Of a DNA stretch of 64,000 bases, positions 10,151-21,293 are shown piece by piece; within the stretch, counting starts at the first letter, position 1, and each line of letters starts with the position of its first letter. The notes under the pieces are model-generated. The model saw only the letters and a list, made by a program, of their open reading frames with translations, was not told the origin of the DNA and did not search any database. Made by a program: the position numbers and the translations under genes. The stretch comes from Blepharisma stoltei (lineage: Eukaryota > Ciliophora > Heterotrichea > Heterotrichida > Blepharismidae): positions 62,001 to 126,000 of the forward strand of contig CAJZBQ010000037.1 of the NCBI GenBank assembly GCA_914767885.1. The letters run 5' to 3'.

Positions 10151-12605
10151 CTAATCAAAAAGCTTGCAGATGTAAAGGAACTCAAAAATATAGCTACACT
10201 CTATCTTCTTGCTATTGTCCAACTGGATACTACGATGGCACAACTTGTCAGAGTTGCACAACTCTTTGCTCAACCTGTGACTCGACTAAGTGTTTAACTT
10301 GCCAAGGTATTGCCAACCTTATAGTAGACCCTCAAAACCCAACTAAATGTGTCTGTGCGAGCGGCTACAATTGGATTACAGCAAGCAGCTCCTGTGATCA
10401 ATGCCCTGTTGGAACTTACTTCGATGGCTCCAAATGTGCTGCCTGTTCAGATAATTGTGCAAGTTGCTATAACGGTAGTGGATTTTGCGCTGTTTGCAAA
10501 GACTCAAGAATGATGATAAGCACAAGTGACCCAGCAAAATGCATTTGCAAAGGAAACCAAAAACTAACTGGATCAACATGCTCTTGTGATTCAGGCTATT
10601 ACTTTGATGGATCTACTTGTGTCAAATGCTCAAGCTTATGCACATCTTGCTCAGATTACACTGGCGAATGCAAAACTTGCAAAGATTCGAAAATGACTAT
10701 TGATCCAGCCAATAAGAAAAACTGTATTTGTATTGGAGACCAAATACTTGACGGTAACAACGCATGCACTTGTTCTGGAACTAAACAATTCAATGGTGCT
10801 ATATGCTCTGATTGTGGAACCTTCTGTACGACTTGCAATGTAAATCCAAAAGCATGTAGTGTCTGTTTGGGAAACAGAATGGAACCAGTAAGCGGCACTG
10901 TTACTTGTGCTTGTAAAGGAAATCAACTAGTCTCAGCTAGTGGCTGCAGTTGTCCTGCAGGCTCTTACTTTGACAGCACAACATGTTTGGCTTGTGGCAC
11001 TTTTTGCACGGCTTGTGATGACTTAACTGGAAAATGCAATACATGTAACTCTGTAACTATGGAAGTAAGCGACAGTGATCCAAAATCTTGTAAATGCAAA
11101 GGAACTCAAGTATATAGCAGCGTTTTATCCTCTTGCTACTGCCCCACTGGATACTTCGATGGCTCTACTTGTCAGAGCTGCACAACTCTTTGCTCAACCT
11201 GTGACTCAGCCAAATGCTTAACTTGTCAGTCTATTGCAAACCTTATAGTTGACCCTCAAAACCCTAAAAATTGTGTCTGTGCAGCAGGCTTCAATTGGAT
11301 TACCGCAACCAGCAGCTGTGAGGTATGCGAAACTGGAACTTATTATGATGGAAACAAATGTGCCAGCTGCACAACGAATTGTGCAAGTTGTTATTACGGC
11401 ACTGGAGTCTGCGCTTTATGCAAAGACACCAGAATGGCAATAAATGTGAATGACTTGACAAGCTGCATCTGCAAAGGAAACCAAAAGATTAGTGGATCTA
11501 CATGCTATTGCGATTCAGGCTATTACTTTGACGGATCTAATTGTGTCCAATGCTCAAGTTTATGCACATCTTGCTCTGATTACACTGGAGAATGTCTTTC
11601 TTGCAAAGATTCGAAAATGATTATTGATCCAGCCAATAAGAAAAACTGTATATGTATTGGAGACCAAATCCTTGACGGTAACAACGCATGCACTTGTACT
11701 GGAACTAAACAGTTTAATGGCAAGGGATGCGTGGATTGCGGATATTTCTGTAGCACTTGCGATGTATCTCATAATACATGTAACACCTGTATTGACTCAG
11801 TCAGAATGGAACAAGTAAGTAACACTCTTACCTGCCAATGCAAAGGAAACCAAATCGCAAATATTGGCTCTTGCACTTGTCCTTCAGGCAACTATTTCGA
11901 CAATTCAAATTGCCAAGCTTGTGGCGATTTATGTGCAGCATGCGATGACTCAACTGGAAAATGTAATACATGCATAAACACTGCAACTATGGAAATAAGC
12001 AGCACTGATTCAAAGACTTGTAAATGCAAAGGAACCCAACAATATAGCAGCCTAACGAAATCTTGTTCCTGCACTTTAGGCTACTTTGATGGCTCAACTT
12101 GTCAGAGCTGCACAACTCTTTGTTCTTCTTGTAATGCAACTAAGTGTTTAGCTTGTCTTAGTATTGACAATCTTGAAGTAGATCCTACCAATCCAACAAC
12201 CTGTCATTGCGCCGCTGGATATAACTGGATAACTGCGACTAACACTTGCGAGCAATGCCAAGCTGGAACTTACTATGATGGAGATAAATGCGCTCCTTGT
12301 TCTACTAACTGTGCTAAATGCTATAATGGCTCTGGAGTCTGCAGCGTCTGCGTAGATACAAGAATGGACATTGGCTTAAATGATTTGACTAGTTGTGTAT
12401 GTAGAGGAAACCAAAAGATCAGCGGATCCACATGCTCTTGCGACTCAGGCTATTACTTTGATGGTTCCAATTGCGTGAAATGCTCTGACTTGTGTGCTAC
12501 TTGCCTTGATTACACTGGAGTTTGTACAGCATGCAAGGATACTGCGAAGATGACCTTTGATACAGCAAACAAGAAGAATTGCAAGTGCATTGGAGACCAA
12601 GTACT
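10151..12605 (+). CDS. Gene 1 piece 3: Cys-rich repeat region
   Basis: About 818 codons of Cys-rich modules, more diverged from one another than those in pieces 1-2. The first in-register codons are GCT AAT CAA. An ATG at 10141 lies inside the direct repeat and is not a real start. The piece ends in GDQV-L, cut by a MITE-like IES whose removal gives GTA CTT AGC AAC (V-L-S-N). It is closely related to gene 2 pieces at 44144-47680. Confidence 0.85.
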
Positions 12606-12905
12606 TACTCCCCCTGTCCGTTAGCGAATAAAACTATTAGAAAAATCCCTCTGTGAACGATTTTTTTAATAGCAAAATTTTTAATATATTGCTGATAGTT
12701 ATTATAATGGAGTCTCTAGCTAATTTTGTTTAATTTTAAAAAAACTGCTTTTTAAAACAGAAATTTAACAAATTAAACTAATATTTGCTTTCCAATTTTT
12801 ATGAAGCGGGATTTTTTTTAAATTTCGAAAAAAAAATTTAAAAAAAAAAATTAACCCCCTGTGAGCGAAAAAGATTTTTTTGTTCACTCAAAAGCAGGGG
12901 GTAGT
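12606..12905. mobile_element. MITE-like IES, TA-bounded (shared with gene 2)
   Basis: 300 bp. It opens TACTCCCCCTGTCCGTTAGC and closes …AGCAGGGGGTAGT before the next TA, with inner palindromic GTGAGCGAA / TTCACTC arms. Removing TA…up to the second TA yields GTA CTT AGC AAC AAT, the expected module. The orthologous insert in gene 2 is at 47681-47987, so insertion preceded the duplication. Confidence 0.85.
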
Positions 12906-14294
12906 TAGCAACAATGTATGTACTTGCACTGGAACTAAGCAATTCAATGGCTCTGGGTGCTCTGATTGCGGAACGTTCTGCTCCACTTGCAATGTAAACA
13001 CGAAGGTCTGCAACACTTGTCTTGATACAGTTAAAATGACAGCAGTTTCTGGCACAGTAACTTGCTCATGCAAATCTGGTCAGCAAGTCACAGCGACAGG
13101 CTGTATTTGTGCTTCAGGATCATATTTCGACACTACAACGTGCTCAGCCTGCGGTAGCTTATGTGCTGCATGTGCTGAAACAACTGGCAAATGTTTAACA
13201 TGCAAAAACTCGGTAACTATGGAATTCGGCACTGATCCAAAGACTTGCAAATGCAAAGGCACTCAGCAGTACAACAGTGATACAGCTTCATGCTACTGCG
13301 CTTCAGGCTACTTCGATGGCTCAACTTGTCAGAGTTGCTCTGCCCTTTGTTCTACATGCGATTCTAGTAAGTGTTTGACTTGTCAAAATATTGCTAACCT
13401 TGAAGTTGATATTACAAATCCTAAGACTTGCCATTGTGCGGCCGGCTATAAATGGATAGTAGCAAAGAGCACTTGTGAGCAATGCGCTACCGGAACTTAT
13501 TATGATGGAAGCAAATGTGCTTCCTGCTCCACCCACTGTGCAAGCTGTCTTGATGGACTTGGAATATGCGGAAAATGCACTGATTCAAGAATGACACCAA
13601 ACCTACTTGACTTAACTAAATGCATTTGTAAAGGAAACCAAATTGTCAGTGGATCAACATGCACCTGTAACTCAGGTTTCTACTTCAATGGCGAAAATTG
13701 TGTTCAATGCTCTAGCTTATGCAGCACTTGTTTAGATTACTCTGGGCAGTGCACATCGTGTAAAGATTCTCAAACAATGATATTTGACCCAGTCAACAAT
13801 AAAGCTTGCAAATGCATCGGTGATCAGTACCTTAGCAATGGTGTATGCACTTGTGATGCTGGCAAACAATTTAATGGTGAAATTTGCTCTACCTGCGGAA
13901 ACTTTTGCAAGACTTGCAATCTTTTAGCAAATTCCTGTAGCGCCTGTATAAACGATAGCACAATGACAACAGTTGCTGGCACAGCAGCTTGTTCATGCAA
14001 ATCTGGTCTAAATACCATAGCAACAGGCTGCACGTGTAATTCAAACTCTTACTTTGACGGCTCCAAATGTTCTGCCTGTGGTGATTTATGCGATACTTGC
14101 GCTGATACCTCTGGAAAATGTAATACATGCAAAAATATGGCAACTATGGAATTCACTGCTGATCAAAAGAATTGCAAATGTAAAGGCACTCAACTATACA
14201 ACAGTAATACAGCTTCGTGCTACTGCGCTTCAGGCTACTTCGATGGCTCTACTTGCCAGAGTTGCTCTTCCCTTTGCTCAACTTGTAATTCTGC
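12906..14294 (+). CDS. Gene 1 piece 4: Cys-rich repeat region
   Basis: 463 codons of Cys-rich modules (NNVCTCTGTKQFNG onward). The phase matches piece 3 once the 300 bp IES is removed. The ATG at 12880 is inside the IES and is ignored. It ends …CNSA, interrupted by an IES absent from gene 2; the uninterrupted paralogue there reads CDSSKCLTCQ. Confidence 0.85.
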
Positions 14295-14625
14295 TAACTC
14301 CCCATTACCGTAAGTGAACAAAACCATTAGAAAAATAGCTATTTTTCGCCTAAAAACCACCCAAGTGAGTGAACAAAAATTGTTTAAAAAAAAAAGAATT
14401 GGATATATAAGTGATAATTATTTTTACGAAATCTATAGCTAATTCTGCTTAATTTTAAACAAACTGCGCTTTAAAACATAAATTTTATAAATTAAATTAA
14501 TATTTGCTTCCCAATTTTTTGCCAATTAGGATTTTTTTTAAAATTTCGAAAAAGTTTTTTTTCTATAAAATTTATCCCCCCCTCCGTGAGCGAACAAGAT
14601 TTTTTGTTTGCTCACAAAGGGGGAG
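14295..14625. mobile_element. MITE-like IES, TA-bounded (gene 1 only)
   Basis: 331 bp. It starts TAACTCCCC, carries GTGAGCGAACAAG / TTTGCTCACAAAGGGGGAG at the right end, and is followed by TA. Removal joins AAT TCT GC to TA AGT GC, giving NSAKCLTCQ. Gene 2 has an empty site at the matching position (GATTCTAGTAAATGT near 49923-49937). The insertion therefore came after the duplication, or was lost precisely from the other copy. Confidence 0.87.
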
Positions 14626-16812
14626 TAAGTGCTTAACTTGTCAAGCCATCGACAATCTTATAGTTGACTCGACGAATCCAAAGACTTGCAAATGTGCCAG
14701 CGGATACAAATGGATTGTATCAGGTAGCACCAGCACCTGCGGGAAATGTTTATCTGGCACTTATTATGATGGAACCAAATGCTCTAGTTGTTCAACCAAC
14801 TGTGCTACATGTTATGAAGGATCTGGGTTATGTCGAACTTGCAGTGACTCTTTGAGAATGCAAAAGAATCCAAGTGACTTAAGTAAATGTATTTGCAAAG
14901 GAAACCAAAAGGTCACTGGATCAACATGCTCTTGCGATGCAGGCTACTATTTTGATGGCAACAATTGTGTCCAATGTTCAGACTTATGCAAAACCTGCAA
15001 AGATTACACTGGTGAGTGTCAGGAGTGTATTGATTCAACTAAGATGATGGTTGATACAACAAATAAGAAAAACTGTAAATGCATAGGCGATCAAACTCTT
15101 TCTAATAAGCAATGCATTTGCTCAGGAAATAAACAATTCAACGGTTCTGTATGCTCTGATTGCGGCTATTTCTGCAGCACTTGTAACACTGGAACTAAGA
15201 CATGCTTAACTTGTGTTGATTCTAGAAGAATGGCACCAGTCAGTGGCACCACTACTTGCGCATGTAAGTCAAATCAAATTACAAATACTAACTCTTGTTC
15301 CTGTGCTTCTGGCTCTTACTTTGATGACGTAACATGTCCTAGTTGCCAAAACAAATGCGTTAGCTGTAAAGGCTTGTGTGCTACCTGCGATGATTACACT
15401 GGAAATTGTCAAACTTGTAAAGACACTGCAAGAATGGATATTGACCCTGCAGATAAAACAAATTGCAAATGCAGAGGAACCCAACAGCTTGCCACTGGAA
15501 CCTCTACTTGCAGCTGTGCAGCAGGTACCTATTATAATGGAACTACATGTCTTAAATGCGGAGATCGCTGCGCCACATGTGAGAACTACACTGGAAATTG
15601 CAAAACTTGCCTTGATTCTTCTAGAATGAGCCTTTCTGGTAAGACTTGCCAATGTAAAGGAAACCAGCAATCCAGCTCTACCGCATGCTCTTGCTATCCA
15701 AATCAATACTATGACGGATCAACTTGCCAATCTTGTGGCAAAAACTGTAAGACTTGCAAAGACACGACTGCAGAATGCACATCATGTTATAGTAATTATG
15801 CCCTTGAACAAATAGCTCTCCCATTAGTATGTTCTTGTCCTGCTAAAACCTATGATGTCATTTCAGGCTGCAATCCTTGTGGAACAATGTGTGCTTCTTG
15901 TTTGAATGCAGGAATTTGTTCAACTTGCAACGATGATACAGTTCAAGAACTCGACCCAAATAATAGCCAGAACTGTAAATGTAAAGCTGCTACCTACTAT
16001 GATGGCACAACCTGCAAGAGCTGTGGAACTTACTGTGCTGCATGTGAAGCAACCAAATGTACTCAATGTGTGGACACAGATAATATGATTTACAATACTA
16101 TTAAGGCTCACAATTGTGAATGCAAACTCGGAATGTACTATGACGCTAATTCAGCTAAATGTGTCAGTTGTATGGATAAATGCAATGTTTGTAGCAGTGG
16201 CACAAGCTGTACTACTTGTGAAAGCGGATATTATTTCGATGTGCCTACGTCTAGCTGTAAAGTGACTACATGTGACTCTGGAACTTATTATGATGAAAAC
16301 TCGTGTAAAGCATGTTCTGCTCCTTGTTTGGCTTGCTCCAGCTCAACTTTCTGTTATACTTGTATTACAGCTGACTTTTCAATTGACGCCAGAGCTGGAA
16401 CTTGCAACTGTGTGGCTGGTAAATGGTATAAGTCTTCTAGTAAGACTTGTGAGCTCTGTGGCCAGTACTGCTCAACTTGCACAGGATCAGCTGAATTCTG
16501 CTCAACTTGTATTGATTCTACTATGACTTATAATGCAGTAACAGGAGTGTGCACATGTCCAGCGAAAACTTATTTCAGTACAGGAGTCTGTAAGAGCTGC
16601 GCTGATCCTTGTTCGAATTGCAGCAGCCTGACGTTCTGTTTAAGCTGTGTTGATGCTACAATGACCTTGGCAGCAGCTACTGGTGTTTGTAGGTGTAAGG
16701 ATGGATTTTACTTTGATTCAGCAAGTCATAAGTGTTTGGCTTGCGATGTTACATGTGCTACCTGCTCTAGCTCATCAAGTTGCTCTACTTGCAAAGATCC
16801 TACAATGTCTAT
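14626..16812 (+). CDS. Gene 1 piece 5: Cys-rich repeat region, shorter modules
   Basis: About 729 codons. The early modules match piece 4. Later ones are shorter and more diverse (CNVCSSGTSCTTCESGYYFD, CSNCSSLTFCLSCVDATMT), marking the C-terminal part of the Cys-rich ectodomain. It matches 49980-52643 of gene 2 almost codon for codon, without the retroposon found there. It ends at DPTMSI, where a short IES begins. Confidence 0.85.
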
Positions 16813-16954
16813 TAGTGCTTTTAATTGATAAGAAGACAAAATTTAATCCTTTTTAATAGTAAATTTTAAGGTATTATAGACTACTTCTATTTAAATTTTA
16901 AATTATTTTCCACATAAAAAGAAAGATAAATTTTATTGATACTTAACGGGAAAT
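16813..16954. other. Short TA-bounded IES (shared with gene 2)
   Basis: 142 bp of AT-rich non-coding sequence beginning TAGTGCTTTTAATTGATAAG and ending …AACGGGAAAT before TA. The gene 2 homologue (52644-52788) joins perfectly to MTLSSGVCTC. Here the right flank reads TAGTGCGGTG instead of TAGTTCTGGTG, one base shorter, so the same excision leaves the frame at -1. An in-frame alternative using the TA at 16969 exists but loses a conserved cysteine. Confidence 0.7.
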
Positions 16955-18162
16955 TAGTGCGGTGTTTGTACTTGTCCTGCTCGCCAATATTTCGACACTC
17001 AATCTCTGTCCTGCAAGAACTGCGATGCTACCTGTGGAAAATGCACAAACTCTTCTTCATCATCTTGCACTGCTTGCAGAGATGCAGCTATGACTTTGAC
17101 CAATGGAGTTTGTACTTGTCAAAGCACCCAATATTTCAATTTGGTTACAAACGCCTGTAAGACCTGCACTGGACCTTGCAAGAGCTGTACCTCTGATACT
17201 TTCTGCACATCTTGTCTTGATACAGCTACTCTCAATTCTCAAACCGGAGTCTGCTCATGTGCTGACGGCCAATACTTTAACTCTACCCTTTCCAAATGCA
17301 CAACTTGCAATGGTCTCTGCGACACCTGCTCCTCATACTCAACCTGCATAACTTGTGTTGATAAGACAAACCCAATCTCCAATGGTGTATGCACATGTGC
17401 AAACGGATACTATGCCTTAGATAAACAATGTGTTAAGTGTCCTTCCCCATGCTCAACTTGTTCCAGCGCCACAGTATGTACTGGTTGTAAGAAACACGCA
17501 ACTCTAAATAACTCAAGCAAAAAATGCACTTGTGACAGAGGCTATGGCCTTAATAGCACTGATACTTCTGGATATTGTGTTGCTACTTGTAATAAGCTTT
17601 GCACTGTTTGTGACATTGATAATGCCAATCTTTGCTCTAGTTGTGTGACAAATGCTGAGCTTACAGGAACAGCTTGTGCTTGTACTGCTAATTCTGCATA
17701 TAGTAGTGCAGCTGGAGGGTGCGCTTGCAATGCAGGGTATACTTTGTCAAATAGTAAGTGTGTGGTATGCAAGAGGTATCTTGCACCAAGTGACTTATTG
17801 TCTGCTGAATTCAGCTCGTCGTGGACGTCAATTTCTATTAATTTCAATACAAAGGTGGACACCTCAGTTGACCCGTCCTGCTCGAAAACTTTCACCGCAG
17901 CAACAGTAGCCTTGTTTGGAACTGGTGCAGTTTGCTCATGGACTGATAAAAAGACACTCAAAATAGCGTTAGGCACTGGCTTTTCACTGAGGTATAGCAC
18001 TCTTTATTTGGATGGGACTTATATTCTGAAAGATTCTACTGATCCTTGCACTACTAACTATCAGCCTCTTTCGCTGAATCCAACAGCTACATCTAGTCCT
18101 GTTCCAGCAGCAGTTATAACTGGCCAATCCAGCTTTACTTTAGGCTGCGGATCTGATCCTCT
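16955..18162 (+). CDS. Gene 1 piece 6: last Cys-rich modules and first beta domain
   Basis: It begins with GVCTCPARQYFD-type modules and ends the Cys array with CKRYLAPSDLLSAEF near 17770-17815. A cysteine-poor stretch follows (SWTSISINFNTKVDTS… TDKKTLKIALGTGF), resembling a beta-sandwich domain before the REJ region. It is 96-97 percent like gene 2 by eye. The reading resumes in the frame starting near 16961, not the one predicted by the preceding IES. Confidence 0.8.
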
Positions 18163-18506
18163 TACTATCATAATTATAAAATAGGCATATTCTAATTATG
18201 AGGTTTGTCTCCACCCTGTGAATTTGTCCTAGTAATGATAGAGTAATAAAATCCAGTGATGTTCTGAACTACACCCAGTCTTTAGGGGCTGGAATATCTA
18301 GGGTGTGCCTGACAGACTCATGCTGACTGTCAAGAGCTGAAGAATAAAAATCTTAGGATTCAAATGTCTAAGAAGAAGCTTGCATAATGGACAAAAATTG
18401 TTTGGGTCAGCAGCCAGATAATCTCAAGAGCGAACTCTTTGGGACAACCCCCAAAAAGTTTTATGGCTAGAGAGAGATGAAATTTTAAAATTGATTAAGA
18501 TCCTCT
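18163..18506. other. TA-bounded IES with 11 bp direct repeats (shared with gene 2)
   Basis: GATCCTCTTAC occurs at 18155-18165 and 18499-18509. Removing one copy with the insert restores GAT CCT CTT ACA TTC TCT GGT (DPLTFSG). The ends are weakly inverted (TATCATAATTATAAAATAGG against reversed TTAATCAATTTTAAAATTTC). The same insert with the same repeats lies in gene 2 at 53998-54333. The interior contains no open frame of note. Confidence 0.82.
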
Positions 18507-19381
18507 TACATTCTCTGGTGACAAATCTACAGGATCTCTAGGAAATAATTTATCTTACCTCTGGGCCGTTACTTCAATATCTCCAGCTAACTCCAAAGTA
18601 TCGGACGCCATCAATAAGAAAGCAACTGCTTCAATTTCTATAGACCGTTCCTACTTTGACTCAACTACCACGACTACAGTGACTGTCAGTTTAACAGTGA
18701 CCAATTTCTTGACCATTTCAAACACTGCTTCCTTTACAACCACAGTCACTGGTGGAAATGCATTGACAGTAATATTTGACCAAGGCAATACAGTCTCTAT
18801 GAAATCTTCAACGTCTAAAACACTTAAAGCAAAAGTCACTTCTCTCTGTGGAACAACTACTGGAACTATCACTTGGGCATGGAGCTACGACAGCGGGCCG
18901 ACAATAGACTCTGCCTCAATTCTTGCTAACGCAAATGCAGATAAGCTAACTATTAATGCGAATGCTTTGGCAGCAAGCTCTACTCCATATGTATTTAAAG
19001 CAACTGCTTCACAAGTCAGCAATGGGTCGACAATTACAGGAAGTGCCACTATTTCAGTTACAGTAACCGCTTCACCATTAAGTGTTGGGCTATCTAAAAC
19101 AAGTGGAGATGTTTCTCCTGACAGAGACTATACTGTTAACGCCCAAAATTCAAAAGACCCTGACAATCCTAGCTCGACTTACAACGATTTCAAATATAAG
19201 TGGACTTGTTTGAATAGCTTAGATAACAGTGCATGTGTAGGAGCTGATGGCAAGACTCCTTTGAGTAGCGATACTGACTCCACTTTGACTATTCCTTCAT
19301 CACAAATGGTTAAAGGAGCCCAATGGGAGATTACTTGCACTATATCTAAAGACACAAGAACCGCATCTGCTACAATATCTC
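18507..19381 (+). CDS. Gene 1 piece 7: PKD/REJ-like domains
   Basis: About 292 codons, Thr/Ser-rich and cysteine-poor. PKD/REJ hallmarks are visible: a FSGDKSTGSLGNNLSYLW strand pair, TITWAWSYDSGP, and later QNSKDPDNPSSTYNDF with YKWTC. These domains are found in sea urchin REJ receptors and polycystin-1. It ends SATISL at an IES, with NILSK on the other side, exactly as in the uninterrupted gene 2 copy. Confidence 0.82.
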
Positions 19382-20058
19382 TAACTCCTCGTCTTATGAT
19401 GATTTTAAAAACCCGATTTATATATATTGAATAATTAATCTTAAATCAAATTATTGCTTGAAGATACTTTTTCTAGCAAAGGAATGCTGATTTTATAAAA
19501 ATAGACTCTTTAAATAGTTTGCTCGCTAATCTTTATCTTATTTTAATTATACTTGCCTAAAGCATATTGAAAGTCCTGAAGGCTTATCCTAACCCCTTAG
19601 ACTTCCCTTTCTGCTTGTGATTTGCGTTTCACGACAAGACAAAGGTTGTTCCTGCCGTATGAGGCCTACGCCCGCTATCCGGTAGTCAGATTGTCGAGTA
19701 TGTGCCAGCAAATATTACCATCATGGAAAATTAAAAAAATGATTAAGAGATTAATAAATTAAATCCGAAGCAAGGGCATAATTCCTCGCTTCATGCTGGA
19801 AAATGGTCCTAATCGGCAAAGAAAATAGCCAGTGGATTTGTCGTGTGATCCCTTTCCAACTCTTGGCTCCTTCCTCTAGGCAGAGCTTTGATTTGAAGTA
19901 AAGCATGCAGGCAATTAGTCCTATATTACGCTTTATCAATTAAAATGTATCCAGATGCAAATTCAAAAGCGCCATATCCCTCCTCACAGGAGCTGCGAAG
20001 CTGGGCTACTTCGTTCGCCATTTTAATTCATGCTTGCTCGCTAGTCAAAAGGTGGGAG
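19382..20058. mobile_element. TA-bounded IES carrying a nested retroposon (gene 1 only)
   Basis: 677 bp, TAACTCCTCG…GGTGGGAG then TA. Excision gives ATA TCT CTA AAT ATT CTG AGC (ISLNILS), identical to gene 2 at 55201-55220, which has no insert here. The outer IES would be about 170 bp; most of its length is a secondary insertion with its own target repeat. Confidence 0.87.
19523..20031 (-). mobile_element. Retroposon-like insertion nested in an IES
   Basis: It is flanked by TTGCTCGCTAATC near 19510-19523 and TTGCTCGCTAGTC near 20034-20046, a probable 13 bp target duplication with one mismatch. The right end carries the GCCATTTT terminal motif shared by other inserts of this class in the window (reverse strand AAAATGGC), and the left end is a T/A-rich tail. 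The interior is more GC-rich than its surroundings. No reverse transcriptase is present, so it would be non-autonomous. Confidence 0.6.
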
Positions 20059-21147
20059 TAAATATTCTGAGCAAGACATCTGACGTCTCAATTGAAATTG
20101 AATACAAAGTCGAAAAGTTTAGCCTATCCTCGAATATTGTGATAACTGCTCAAGTCACAGCTGCTTCTACAGCTACTTTGAAATGGACTGAAAATTCAGG
20201 ATCAATCAGCATTTCTCCTAACTATTTGTCTACAATGTCTGTGCCTTCTAGTCAGCTAATTGCAGGCTCGACCTATACATTTACCCTTACAATTACATCT
20301 AATGATGTTAGCATAACCGTTGAATATCCAGTCACCCTTAATCTTGGTGCAGTTTGTACCAAAGATCCTAGTATAAGTCCAGATACTGGCACAGCAATCA
20401 CTACAATATTTAAGCTAAGCATTGAGGACTGCTATGATAAAGACGAAGAAGACTACCCATTATCATACACTTACTTAGACTACTCCAACAATAAAGCATA
20501 CACTCTTGGCTACACCTCAGAAATTAATTCGCTCTCCACATACCTTTTCCCTCAGAAGAATACCATCACCATTCGTGTTTGTGATTACTTGAAGACTTGC
20601 AATGACTATAAGAAAGATGTCACAATTGGAAACTTTAATAGCAGGCGTTTAGAAACAAGCTCTTTAATGGATTCTTATAAAGAAAGCACGGTTGACGTTG
20701 ATAATGTGCCTTCTACCATTTCGCTATTTTGCAGCTCAGCGACTATTGATAGTGATCTATTCTCCCTTATGTGGACTGATTTGCAGAATTATATTTCCAG
20801 CAATGAGGTGAATAATGATGTATTGGAAAATGCATTAGGTGCAACTTACTCAATGACAGGCCAGACAGAACAGATGAGTGTAGACATGTTCCAGACATTT
20901 GCTTTATGGCTTTCTAAAATCATTGTGGATAACTCTGATCTTGTGCCAAGCCAAGATAACATGAATACTATAGTGGCTCTTGCTGATAATTATTTGGCAT
21001 ATGGAAACATGACTGAGTTTTCTAGTCTGTCTCTTGAAGGATATATTATGAACATTGATACATTCCTGACATATTGGGAAATAGCAGCTACTAAGGATGA
21101 TTTGGTAACTCAAGGAGCTATGGATGGATCTCAAAACCTAAGAAATT
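20059..21147 (+). CDS. Gene 1 piece 8: REJ/GAIN-like region
   Basis: 363 codons. Beta-rich sequence (ILSKTSDVSIEIEYKVEKF… WTENSGSISISPNYLS… GSTYTFTLTI) is followed by an acidic DEEDYPLSYTYLDYSN motif and a helical stretch (DLQNYISSNEVNNDVLENALG…) typical of the region before a GPS site in REJ/GAIN proteins. The codon at 20907-20909 is TGG; gene 2 has TGA at the same place. It ends LRN before a small IES. Confidence 0.78.
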
Positions 21148-21293
21148 TATTTTTCCAGAAATTTTCCTCTGCACTATTTGATTGAATTTTTTTCTTGTCA
21201 GACATTTTGTCGACAAAATCCTTTTTTTGATCAATATCGATTAGAAAAAAATTACTCAGAAATGGCTGCAAAAGGAAATGTCACTTAGAAAAG
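21148..21293. other. Short hairpin-rich IES (shared with gene 2)
   Basis: 146 bp with inverted motifs (TTTTTTTCT…, ATTTTGTCGACAAAAT, …TCGATTAGAAAAAAA). Both gene copies change phase by the same amount across this segment even though each carries its own indels; an excised length of 2 modulo 3 explains both (146 here, 131 in gene 2). Joining at TA gives RNL-FSPQNTD. Exact ends are uncertain because several TAs lie nearby. Confidence 0.6.

Noticed and set aside
16826-16831. TGATAA at 16826-16831 as the natural end of the Cys-rich gene
   Set aside because: It lies inside a short TA-bounded IES present in both copies; coding resumes with the same module type.
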